A stretch of DNA of 64,000 nt, from the NCBI GenBank assembly GCA_020881915.1, contig JAJFPB010000010.1, positions 1,736,001-1,800,000 of the forward strand, read 5' to 3'. Below the pieces are notes generated by a model that was given only the letters and a program-made list of their open reading frames with translations, was not told the DNA's origin and ran no database searches. The DNA is from Paramyrothecium sp. XJ0827 (taxonomy: Eukaryota > Ascomycota > Sordariomycetes > Hypocreales > Stachybotryaceae). Of this stretch, positions 12,801-23,617 are shown piece by piece (within the stretch, counting starts at the first letter, position 1; each line of letters begins with the position of its first letter). Made by a program: the position numbers and the translations under genes.

Positions 12801-13911
12801 CATACATCCCACAGATATGACAAGGTCTTTTACAAGGCCTACTATTGGGAAACCCTTAAGAAAACGGGCCCTCGGCTGAACTACATGTGGAGTGCACGGC
12901 GGCTGAATCCCCCGTACGCGAACAGCTCGTCGCTTCGACCCGCATTGTAGCCTTCCGTTTCCACAATCAAGATTGGGTGGCTCTCGCGCCCACAGAAATA
13001 TCCCCATGTCCAACCCTTGGGGGAAGGCCATGACTCTGTGAGTGGTCCCGCTGAGGGCCAATTCGAGTCAGGGCTCTACTATGTTGTTCGTTGTCACCAC
13101 AATAGCAGGATACCCCAGCCATGCCTCATGACAAGTTAGATCGAAATACGAGGCAGCATTTTGTCGGAAGAAAAACTGTTGGAGGGGGGGCGCACATGTT
13201 TCATCCAATAGTTGCAAGCTTGACACAAGCTCGTCTGTGATGGCACGTGGGATGAGGCTACTTGACGGAAGTTCACACACCTTGACGCCTCCACAATGGT
13301 GAGGAAAGAGCCAGTGGTCTAGATCGCCATGGATGCCAAGATGATGGACTCTACGGGCCGCGAGCATCGCTATTGGTACCCACTAATGCGCTGGGGGCCT
13401 CCAAGGCGTTGGGACTATTGACGTACCTGCAAGAGACACGATGCTTTGGGGGAAACCTATTCGGCTCGCTTCCCATTGTGGCGACCCACGAGAATTTTTA
13501 CGGAGTTTACTCTGCGGAAATTTTGCCTTGAAATCACTCTTACGAATTTCGCCACATGCCTCTAGCCGCTTACCCTAGATCCATCTATTGGAGCAGAAGA
13601 TGGATGTGCTGGCTTCATTGTAGGTATTCCTAAGGGGTTTCCTTAGAACCTTAACACCTTCATTGTGAGATCCCCAACTAGTTTGTTCTCGGCGCAGCCG
13701 GGCAGAGTATTGGAAACAACCCAAAGATGTTGATATTTATCACCGATAGGGCATTTCTCTAAGTTAAGGCCCAAGGTGACAGTTCATTAAGTGACAGAGA
13801 CGAAAAGAGACTACATCCTCGCAGGACTTCATAGCAACAATCAAGTACATGACATCTCGGCACAGTACGAATCTGGTTGTCGGAATTCAAGAAGACGATT
13901 TACTCATTAAA

Positions 13912-15036
13912 TCAAGCGTTCGCTGTACCTTTGTAACATACGAAGCATACCGTAGTGGCTTTGGGCAAGGTGATATCTACTCGGCCAGCGTAATTAACAA
14001 CTCTTTCTCCTGTCATAGACTCTAGAGCTACAATCTCCTTGTATGAGACGATATTCACAAATGAAGTCGCGCCCACTGCCCCTGACAGACACTGATATTC
14101 GTTTCTCTGGTTGCCTACTCGTGAAACTGGCTGCCAAGCAACTTCGTAGCAAAAGACACGATGTAGGCGGCCTCTGTAGGTGCCTTTTCGTGGCACGGCG
14201 AATTAGCCCGTGACCTGAAGTGGCAGAGCGAGGGCGCTCGTATTTCGCGCGTGACAGTTCCCCTTTGCGTTTTCTGTTTTTATCTCTGTTTGCCTGACGC
14301 TGGAGCCCTCCAGTTGGAACACCCAGTTGAGATCAACCTTGTCCTTTGTTACAACTTTGTCAGATATGACAACTTCTTGCTGGTAATTCCTCGGCTGTCA
14401 TTGGAGATAACTTGTCCACTGTATCTTGTGAACGTCGTTTACAAATCTCCATAAGTTGTGTCCAGCGGCTCTTATGTAACATTCGATACACCTTTACCAA
14501 GAAATATCCCATACATCTTGTAGGAGGGGCCAGAGTCATAGTCAACCTAGTAGTAACAATGACTCTCGCTCTCTTCAATGCTTAATATCAACTTTTGCCC
14601 CATATGTCGAGTCGAGTCTAAGATATGCCATAGCAACTTCAATATTGGACGCGTGCGAGATACAAACGTGGCATGGGACTGATATCCATGCAGTGCTTCA
14701 CGCGAACAAAGGGATTTTTACCAATCAAGCAAAGGCTTGCAAAATTTGGAATGAACGCTTGTTTGGCATTATATCATTTGCATTTTCATGACGGACAGCG
14801 TTGCTCAAACAGGTCCTTTTGGGGGTGTGTTTAGGGGATGCTAGTGCGGCCGGCTGAAGGCTGTCGGTATCGCCTTGGTCCGAATCCAGGATATTACAGA
14901 AATTTGTAACGAGTGTTTTAAACCGGAGCCAGGGAACACATGTCGACTTTTGACAAAGTAGTAGGATGATTGCGACTTTCGCTTTGCCGTCTTCTTCTAG
15001 AGAGATAGTCTCGGCAATTACACGATATGGGTATTG
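13912..15036 (-). pseudogene. Possible decayed coding frame
   Basis: One minus-strand frame (codons counted from 15036 downward) has long open runs broken by few stops: 15036-14728 (103 codons), 14397-14206 (64 codons) and 14202-13915 (96 codons, separated from the last run by a single TAA at 14205-14203). The middle, 14727-14401, has several stops. The translated runs have protein-like composition, but I recognise no family and see no clear starts or introns. Over the whole stretch the stop count is only about half of random expectation, which is weak statistical support once six frames are considered. Confidence 0.18.
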
Positions 15037-15066
15037 TCATGATCGGCACATGGTCCAAGTGGGTTC

Positions 15067-15520
15067 TTAATATGCGCGAAACTGGGGCTTAGAATCTCCG
15101 AAGGAGCATCTATGTCCTGGGACATGCAATTGATTAATGTTGTAAGCCTCTTCGAAGGCTCGGACCAGCGCCATCTGCTCCGCTGTGCCACTGTAGGGTA
15201 GCCAATGTGAGTAGTGATGCTGATGGAGAAAGGGCTATATTGGAGATACTAATCGTTACATACTTGAGGAAGGTACAGGGCTCTGCCAACAGCACCCGAA
15301 TCTGCAGCAAAGCGAGATGGTTCACATGAGTTTTGGTAAACTCCAGTAAGGCACGGTACCTTAGTACATCTTCGGTCACGAGTGTGTTGTTGTGCACTAC
15401 TACGACAAGTAAAGCGGATGACAAAGGCCCGGTACGTCCCGTCCCTGCATTCCCGCGCCGCATCGGAACTCGGGCCACGCACATGTCAGGTACGTCACTG
15501 GAAGAGGACCTCACTTCCAT
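15067..15520 (-). CDS. Candidate small two-exon gene of unknown function
   Basis: A minus-strand model with exons 15520-15264 and 15190-15067 gives 126 residues from a true ATG. The 73-nt intron has a canonical GTATGT donor and an ACAG acceptor. Neither exon is a shadow of another gene. The joined protein has a hydrophobic run near residue 35, a helical middle, and a C-terminal part beginning NGTAEQMALVRAFEEAYN, which looks like an amphipathic helix. I do not recognise a family. The start lies 173 bp from the divergent ceramidase start, so the two could share a promoter. The same frame stays fairly open downstream of its stop, so this may instead be one end of a decayed gene. Chance occurrence is a real possibility. 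Confidence 0.25.
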
Positions 15521-15693
15521 CAAACACGACACCGTCACAGCCTTCGTGGTATCGTTCTGTGGCAACGAAGTGATACAGGAGGTCGCATTTTTTACAGATC
15601 TTCTCGTCCTAACAGCAGGCCGCTGGATGTTGAATCTACCACGCACCCGCAGCTGGCTTCTCGGGCGCTTACAACACCACCTAAACGCGTATC

Positions 15694-18138
15694 ATGGCGG
15701 AACAGCCGGATAGCGGCAATGTCGGCCGTTCCAAGGAAACTCGGCAGAAATTGGTTACCGATGAGCCTAGAGCCTCTGCCAGACAATACAGCACGACGTA
15801 CGGTTCGATATTCATCGCAGGTGTAATCCTCATCGGCTGTTATCTTACCTACCAACTACATGCTGGAACTCTCACGTCCCCATACTCCCTCCCGTGGCTT
15901 GGCCATGGAAGCACATCCAAATCGGCTTCCAACCATGATGGTAACGAAGGGACGTTGGCTTCTGATGGCCACTACCTATTGGGCGTAGGCAAGGCCGACA
16001 TTACTGGCCCTGTTGTTGAGATAAACATGATGGGCTACGCGGACCCCAAGCAGGTGGGGACTGGTCTCCGGCAGAGGCTATACTCACGCGCTTTCATCGT
16101 TGGGAGCGTCGACAACCCAGCTGACAGATTTGTATATTTGGTCTTGGACACACAATCTGGTGATACTGCAGTCCGTTATGGCATTCTCGACGGGCTTCAA
16201 ACAATGGGCTCCGAGTACGCCATCTATGGACAGGATAACTTGGCAGTCACCGGGACGCATTCACATTCCGGACCCGGAGCATGGCTTAACTATTTACTTC
16301 CACAAATTACAAGCAAGGGCTTTGATCAACAAAGTTACCGCGCCATAGTCGAAGGCTCCCTCCTCTCCATTCGTCGCGCACATGAAAGCCTCGGACCCGG
16401 TTCTTTGAGCGTCGTTACTGGCAAAGTCTTTGGCGCCAACATCAACCGCAGTCTTTTCGCCTATCTTTCCAACCCGGAACAGGAACGGGCGCGTTACAAC
16501 GTCAGCACAGAGGACGATGGCTCGGTCGAAAAGGACATGACGCTGCTCAAATTCCAACGGGCGTCGGACGGAAAGAATATTGGGGTTTTGACCTGGTTTC
16601 CCACACATGGCACTTCGATGCTGGGCAACAATACGCTCATCTCCGGAGATAACAAGGGCGTGGCCGCGGATTTGTTTGAAAAGAACGTCCGCGGGCATCA
16701 TGACGTGGCAGATGGCTTTGTTGCGGGATTCTCCCAGGCAAACATGGGAGATGTCAGCCCCAACGTACTTGGTGCATGGTGCGAAGATGGGACCGGTAAC
16801 AGGTGCAGCTTCGAAAACAGTACATGCAACGACGGCAGAAGCCAGAAGTGTCATGCAAGGGGCCCTCACTTCCGGGAGAAGGACAACGGGGCCTCCTCTT
16901 GCTATGAGATCGGAAGAAGACAATATGAAGGCGCCATGCGTCTTTACAATACGCCGGGGGGCGATTCTCAACAAATCACGGGTGGTGGAGTCCGAGCCGT
17001 CCATACCTTCCACGACATGTCCAACTTCACTTTCACTCTTCCCAACGGAACTTATGTCCGTACATGTCCAGCAGCACTGGGTTATTCCTTCGCGGCTGGC
17101 ACCTCGGATGGCCCAGGCGCCTTCGACTTTACCCAGCACAACTCGGATCCCTCAAACACGTCGCCTGTATGGGCTGTCGTCTCGGGGTTTCTGAAGAAAC
17201 CCGGGAAAGAGCAAATTGCCTGCCAGCACCCTAAACCTATCCTGTTAGATGTTGGAGAGGTAGACAGACCATATGCTTGGACACCCAACATTGTTGACAT
17301 TCAACTCTTCAGGGTTGGCCAGCTCATAATTATAGTCAGCCCAGGCGAGGCGACTACTATGGCTGGGCGCCGTTGGAAGGAGGCAATCTCGAAGAGGAGC
17401 GCCGAACTCTTCCGCGCGGAGCTCAAGGATAAGAAGCCTGTGGTGGCGATCGGAGGCCCGAGTAATAGCTACTCCCATTATATTGCAACTCAACAGGAAT
17501 ATGGGTAAGTCCACAAGCAAGCCGATTACTTCATTGACTGACACCTTCGTAGCATCCAGCGGTACGAGGGAGCATCGACTCTCTATGGGCCACACACATT
17601 GGCGGCTTACATCGACCGAAGCAGCGCGTTACTGCCATATCTAAGATATGACCAGTCGGGATCACGGCCGACACATGACGCTGGACCGTTTCCGCCGGAC
17701 AACAGCAATCGATCGTTGAGTTTCATCACAGGAGTTGTTTATGATGGACGACCGTGGGGCCGCCAGTTTGGAGACGTCACCACAGATGTGGAAAAAGGCA
17801 TATTTGAGAAGGGGGACCGAGTGAAGGCAACCTTCGTTGGGGCCAACCCTCGCAACGACCTAAGACTGGAGGAAACGTACGCAGCCGTCGAGCACCGTGA
17901 ATCTGGGAGCCAGAGCTGGGTGACGGTGAGAGATGACTCGGATTGGGCCCTAATCTTTAACTGGAAGCGGACGAGTGGCTTACAAGGCACAAGCGAGGTG
18001 GAGATTGTATGGGAAATCGAGGACTGGACACCCGCGGGTGAGTACAGGCTCAGATACTTCGGCAACTCCAAAGCAGTAGGAGGCAAGATTACGGCATTTG
18101 ACGGGACGAGTAAGACGTTCCGGGTTGTGTCACAATAG
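15694..18138 (+). CDS. Neutral ceramidase, membrane-anchored
   Basis: Hydrolyses ceramide to sphingosine and fatty acid at neutral pH. Two exons, 15694-17504 and 17553-18138 (donor GTAAGT, acceptor TAG), give 798 residues, close to the eukaryotic family length. The catalytic block NMGDVSPN is at residues 350-357, with the predicted nucleophile Ser355. The zinc-site motif GTHSHSGPG is at about 187-195, and a second conserved His lies in WFPTHGTSM. The C-terminal 180 residues match the beta-sandwich domain of the family. The N-terminus has no cleavable signal. Instead, about 35 hydrophilic residues precede one hydrophobic segment (about 36-55), so a type II anchor with the enzyme in the secretory lumen or outside the cell is predicted. 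The gene stands alone, with no sphingolipid partner nearby. Confidence 0.93.
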
Positions 18139-20437
18139 CAGATTGGGTTTGATGGATGTCGGGGCTTGAGCTGGAAGATTGGTCAACCAACCACAGGACA
18201 GCCTCAAGGCTGAATCTAGGATATTTGCCGGCTGCCGTCGCGCCGGTAGATCAAACAGAAGTAAATTGCATCATGTTGCATTGAACGTGTCTCTCTGCAT
18301 CAATGTCAAACGTGAACCTCAGTTAGAGCGGCCCCGCACGTAGCGGCTGCGTAGCAGGTTGCTTGGAAGCTTGGCCGGGGCCGTTTTTCCGTGTGGTATC
18401 CGTCACCTGCGCGGCTGGTCGTCCAAGCATAGGGCTGCACTGGCGACAGCGAAGCACGTACAATCCTTGGCGTCGTCATGTTCTGGGGGATGTCTGCTGG
18501 TCCGTTGGAAATGCCATGGCGGGAAGGGAACCGGCTTATCGCGACTGACTGACGCGTACGACGGCCGAGATCGCTGTACTAATCTACTAGCAGAGAAGGC
18601 TTGGAAGCATCATCGCGCGCGCATATCCGTTAAATTTCAGCTTCACCCAATTTCTCAAATCAGAAGTAAGTGCGGCGGCGGGCCGCAGGACATTGCGAGC
18701 TGAGCTGGTCAATGGCTTCAGCAACAGAGGGGAAAATTTTTGAGAAAAAGGGCCCTCAGCTCGGTTCCTGCGTGAAGGGCTTGTGAAGGAACGGCCGTGC
18801 CCTCGTTAGTTGATGTCGATAGTCCAATCGGATCAGGCAGTCCAGAGTGAAAGCAGCTAGATCAGGGCCCGACATCAACGGGCGTTTTAGTTCACGTCAA
18901 ACGTATCTCACAGCCACCGATTCATCTTACGGGAGACGCAAGCAAAGTAGTGTTGACGGCGAGATGGCCTTGTCTAGAACTTGAAGAACCTCGTGTTGTC
19001 GGCCGGAGCCTTTTGGCGTTTGCATTTCTCGGCAGCCGCGAGCTAGTCAGGGGTTCGACGCATTTTCGGCTGCATTAGCTGCATCCAGTAAGAATGTCTG
19101 CGACTTCTGGATACAAACGAGGACGATTGAAGCGAGACCAATGTTGCACTGTCGTTCATTCCAATCCCGGCCGGGGTGATACGACACGTATGCATATGCA
19201 CGCACCCGTATTGCTGGACCTCTGCATGGCTTGGTCTTCTCTTGACTCTCCCTTTTTCAGCCAGGGGGTTCAGGGATGGGGTAGAGGCCAAGACGGCCGT
19301 GTCGTCATCCTTTTTTGGGACTCTGCTCCACAGATTACCTCGCTTGGTGTTTTATTTCGGACGATTCGCTGCCAAATGGGGCCACGCTGGGCTGGGCACG
19401 TTCTTGGTAGTGCAGTTCTGGCATTGGCGAGAGACGGAATTCCAGTTTTCATAGTGTGACCTTGTCTTTGACTTTAGTCGTTTCTTCGGCTTTTTTGTCT
19501 TGGGCATCATCTCGATTGGGCCCAGGTTCGTTGCTTTGATGATAGACCATCGTTGGCTTCCCGATGAGCCGTCTGTAATGATTCTCTTGTCGTATCCAAA
19601 AGGGCCCTTCCCCCTCCCCGCCTCCCCCTGACCCTGGCGCTACCCCATTAAATCCTGCGCAATGATTGTCGGCTTGCGTGCCACTCAATGCATCAGGCTT
19701 AGCCCCTGATAGAAAAGTCCCCGTCGTATCCGAAAGCCATGCCCTTCCGCTGCTTTGACAGCAGCCACGCGAGATGAAAAGGTGTGCGGCGCAACTCGTG
19801 GATTCTCAGGGCGACGTTGGGAATGGACGAAATCACCGTGGGCTACGGCTTCGTTCCATGCGCAATCCGTATTGCGTTTTGCATATTAGGACACGGCCTT
19901 GATCCCTTCACTTTGTTTTGCATTTTCCCAGTAGAGTATTGTTTGTTGTCCCTCCAAATCTCGAGGCCAACGCAATGGTACGGCCCCTGCTCTGTACCGT
20001 CCAGCGTGTTAGCTTGCTAGAAATCATCGCCAGGGGTGGGGGCCCGTGGACTTTGGTATGATGGACACTAGCGGCTGAGCCCACGTCTCCGCCCCACGGT
20101 AAGATGGCATGAGATGGATGCGCCAACAATAGTACAGTATCCGTCCCTGCTCCTGTAGCGTAGAGGTAGGGCACCTTGCCTTGCGTGGGTAGGTAGATAC
20201 CCTAGCGCGTAGCTATGCCAGGAAATGGGGATTCCTATTTTCTTCGTCTTTCCCACATCCCGTTCGTTAGCTGTGAGGCTCGTGTTCTTGTGGTTTTCCT
20301 GTTCCCAGATTAGCAATGCTCTCCGGCTGAGCAGCAGTGGGAATCTCTCGCCTTGTTGCTACACAGAGACAGTGTTGGTACCTGCGCCGAGGAGCTGGGT
20401 AGTGGGCGCTTGTGCACATCCCAGGGTGACGCTGACG

Positions 20438-20456
20438 CTGAATCTGAATCTGAATC
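20438..20456. repeat. CTGAAT microsatellite, 3 units
   Basis: Three perfect head-to-tail CTGAAT units lie in the region upstream of the glycosyltransferase gene. They are preceded by two GACGCT-like units. Confidence 0.8.
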
Positions 20457-20489
20457 CCATCATTCGCTTTCCTGTTGCCTCGTCTTTGC

Positions 20490-20520
20490 CTTAACTTACC
20501 TTGCCTTACCTTACCTCACC
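20490..20520. repeat. TACC word cluster
   Basis: TTAACTTACCTTGCC is followed by TTACCTTACCTCACC in the presumed leader of the glycosyltransferase gene. Confidence 0.5.
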
Positions 20521-20664
20521 TCCTTTTCCCGCATCCCGTGCACATCCCTCGTCACACAATCCCCGTCGCTGCACCTTATCCCTCTGTTGAATGTTTCCCC
20601 CCCTCCCCAATCTTGCCCTCCTCCCCCCCTCCTACCTCGACTTGCCCTTGCGAGGAGGACCAGG

Positions 20665-20692
20665 ACTGGAATTGGAACTGGAACTGGAACTC
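20665..20692. repeat. GGAACT-type microsatellite, about 4 units
   Basis: An imperfect first unit (GGAATT) is followed by perfect GGAACT units. It lies in the presumed leader of the glycosyltransferase gene. If translated in the frame of that gene it would give alternating Trp-Asn, but no ATG precedes it in frame. Confidence 0.75.
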
Positions 20693-20870
20693 TGACCAAC
20701 GGGCTCGCACTTGCTCTGATCGACCCTTTGCTCGGTTGACTTTGGTTCTTTCCTTTCCTTTCCTTCGTTCCTTCCCTCTTTTTACGTCTTTCCTTTCCTC
20801 TTCTTTCTTTTTCTTTTCTTGCCCTGCCACGCCGGCGCTCCCCACCTTTGCACCTTCCTCGTCGTTCGCC

Positions 20871-22636
20871 ATGACAGTCGACCGTCGCTTCCTCTCCCAT
20901 TTGGGGGCCGGCTTCACCACCATGTCGCTTCGAAGTTGGAAGATCGCCGTGCTTGTCGCTCTCACCCTCCTCCTCGTCATCCCGCTCTACCAGCTGCGCG
21001 ATCACTCCCCGGGCTACTACAAGGATTATCTCTACGACCACCTCTCCAAATACCTCGACCGGAACACCACCCACGTCTACAACAACACCCTCTACCAGGA
21101 AGGCACCGAGTCAGCCGTCCATCAGCAATGGAACTTCAGCTCACCCTGCGAGGGCTTCCCCAACATGGATGGCATCCAGCTCGTCATGAAGACGGGCGCG
21201 ACCGAGGCCTTCGATAAGATTCCTACTCAGTTGCTCACCAACCTGCAATGTGTACCCGACTTCCTCCTGTTTTCCGACTTGGTATGTCGTCGCAACCTTT
21301 CAACGCTCGCGCATAAACTTTCCCATCGAGCGGATCACCTCCGCGTGGCGTTTTAGGGCCAATACTAACCCAAATGACAGGAACAACAGATCGGGAAATA
21401 TCATATTTACAACGTTCTCGACCGGGTCGACGAAACCATTCGGAAGGCACAAAACGAGTTCAGGCTCTACGATGCGCAGCAGTCTTGCCCTATTTCTCAG
21501 AAGGATTGCACGGGTGATATGAAAGGCGCTTGGGATCTCGACAAGTACAAGTTCCTCAACATGGTGGAGCGAACTTGGGAGATGCGCCCTGATAGGGAGT
21601 GGTACGTCTTTGCCGAGGCCGACACATACGTCGTCTGGTCCAACATTGTCCACTGGCTCCGCGAACGAGCCAAGCCCGAGGAGAGCCCCTACGTGGGTAG
21701 CGTTGCCTTGATCAACAACTTTCCCTTCGCACACGGAGGCAGCGGATATGTCGTGTCAGGCGCTTTCATGAAAAAGATGGTCGAAACCATACCAGGCATC
21801 GCAGCCAAGTATGATGAGAAAGCACCTCACGAATGTTGCGGTGATCTTCTCATTTCCATGGCGCTGGACGAGGTTGGTGCCAAGGTCAAACAGGCACATC
21901 CCATGTTCAATGGCGAGAAGCCAAACACCTTGCCGTATGGCCCTGGTCACTGGTGCGAGCCTATTTTCACCATGCACCACATGAATTCGGAGGAGGTTAG
22001 CTCGGTATGGCAGTATGAACAAACGCGGACCAAGAGCGTAAGTCCCGCAAGCACGACAGCGAAACCGTCACTGTGTAATGGCTAACATTCTTGCAGGAGA
22101 TCATGCAGATTAAGGATCTGTATCATACCTTCTTCAAGCCGCATCTGACTGCGTACCGAAAGGATTGGGACAACATGGCCGACGATACCTGCTACATCTC
22201 CCCGGACGAAAAGGCTCAAGAAGAGGCCGGTGGCCATGAGAAGGGTCGCCAAAAGAAAGAAGAGGAGAAGACACCCGTGGAAAAGTTGGCGCACACGTCG
22301 CGATCCGCCTGCGCACTTGTTTGCGAGGCGGCCGGTTTGGACATCTCAGAAGACGAGTTTGACAATCTGGATTCGGATATCGAACGCAGCGATTTCGTAA
22401 AGTCCAAGTACGAAGAGCGAGACGGCGACACCAACTTCAAGAAGGACCGGAAGTGCTTCCAGTGGCGATACCAGAAGGGTGTTTGCTGCACCTCCAAGAG
22501 TTTCAAGTTCGGCAAGCCGCGCATTGAGAAAGAGAAGAAAGACAAGTGGACCAGTGGCTGGTTCGTCCAAGGAATCCACGACTGGGTTGACGCACGTGGA
22601 GAATGCGACAGCATTGCTTGGAGAGAACCAAGCTAA
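20871..22636 (+). CDS. Golgi-type GT31-like glycosyltransferase
   Basis: Predicted type II membrane glycosyltransferase of 535 residues. Exons 20871-21281, 21381-22037 and 22097-22636 keep phase 0 at both joints (donors GTATGT and GTAAGT; acceptors CAG). A short cytosolic tail precedes one membrane helix at about residues 24-41. The catalytic domain (about 85-350) has an acidic metal-site motif in WYVFAEADTYVVW, a glycine-rich FAHGGSGYVVSG, and an ECCGD motif, all usual in fungal GT31/DUF604 relatives of Fringe and core-1 galactosyltransferases. The C-terminal 130 residues hold spaced cysteines (SACALVCEAAGL, KCFQW, GVCCTSKSF) that resemble a PAN/apple-like module. Donor and acceptor sugars are unknown. 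The ATG at 20871 is the first in frame. Confidence 0.85.
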
Positions 22637-23617
22637 AGGACCGAAAACGTATTGTGGCGGTTACGTCTGAGAAGTAAGGGAATAAGGTCGCAACGTAGAG
22701 CCATGGGCGGTTGCGGCTGATTTGAGCTTTTCGCTGGCATGCAAAAGTGCAATCATAATCTAGACACTGGCGTTCAAAGGTTGGAATCTTTTGATTATTG
22801 AGGGAGAAACAGGATGGCACATGTCCTACGACCTGGACAGGTTTAGGCGAACTGGCGTTCAGGATGACCGGACGATGCCTCATGACGAGCATCAGTCTGT
22901 ATGATTATAGAAGGAGCTTTCGAAATGGCCAAGATGGCCTGCCTATGACAGTCGCATTAGCGGATTGCATGTTGTTACATTCAAATATACCAAGACATAT
23001 GTTTCATTTGACCCGCGTTTCTGTGAAACATGCAGTGCGAGCCACCACGGACCGCGGCGGCGGGTCAAAGCTTTGACTGGCCAGAAGAAGAGGAATCAGC
23101 AGTCGTTCCATTGCAGCGGTCACCGCCGCCTCATGGGTTCCCACCAACCGGGTGTTCCATTCGACTGTTGCTGCCATGACACAAGAGGCCATTACCGATC
23201 ATCTACATTGAGCGAGATCTGGTGCTTAGGTTACCAATTCGGCATCCAGAGCACAAATGTTTCGGGGAAGGCAGGCATAATTTAATCTTGTCATAGTTCT
23301 CATTAAATTGTATATCGTGACTCTCTAAACTCTGTCTATAGTGATCGCGGCAAATACCACAATCCTACCAAATGGCAAAGCTGAGCCGCTATTGGCTTTT
23401 CTATCTCGAAACCTGGTATTGATCCAATCGCTATCATGTTGCCCATGCTCTAGGCAAACTCTCGTAACGCCCCATATTGAAGGGAAAAAACTTCGGAACC
23501 CTGATATCCTACAACAAGCCGTCTCGTCTTGTCTCAATTATTGTTCTGGTCGCACTAACGGACCCGAAAAAGGTCAGTCCAGCCAACGCATCGGTTGTCC
23601 GCTCGAAACGAATATTC
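22637..23617. other. Convergent 3' intergenic region
   Basis: These 981 bases separate two convergent genes. I see no supportable gene, only short overlapping frames. Both 3' untranslated regions should lie here. Confidence 0.5.

Larger units (their letters stand above)
8838..15066. other. Gene-poor stretch
   Basis: About 6.2 kb without a gene I can defend. The right part of the VTC5-like promoter is here, with an AACGTG (CACGTT on the minus strand) at 9382-9387. Short open frames occur, including a true-ATG frame at 13367-13068 (minus, 99 codons), but none resembles a known family. GGTA/TACC words cluster at 9850-9881. A frame of decayed appearance at 13912-15036 is listed separately. I see no long terminal repeats, transposase motifs or strong AT enrichment. 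Confidence 0.45.
18139..20870. promoter_or_regulatory. Long upstream region of the glycosyltransferase gene
   Basis: No gene is supported in these 2.7 kb. The part nearest the glycosyltransferase ATG is rich in short repeats: CTGAAT units at 20438-20456, TTACC/TTGCC units at 20490-20520, GGAACT units at about 20665-20692, and a C/T tract at about 20740-20822. The glycosyltransferase frame stays open upstream of its ATG back to about 20475 but has no in-frame ATG there, so this is probably a transcribed leader. Confidence 0.45.

Noticed and set aside
16294..17139. 281-codon antisense open frame inside the ceramidase gene
   Set aside because: It is a shadow of the strongly coding plus strand and shows no family resemblance.
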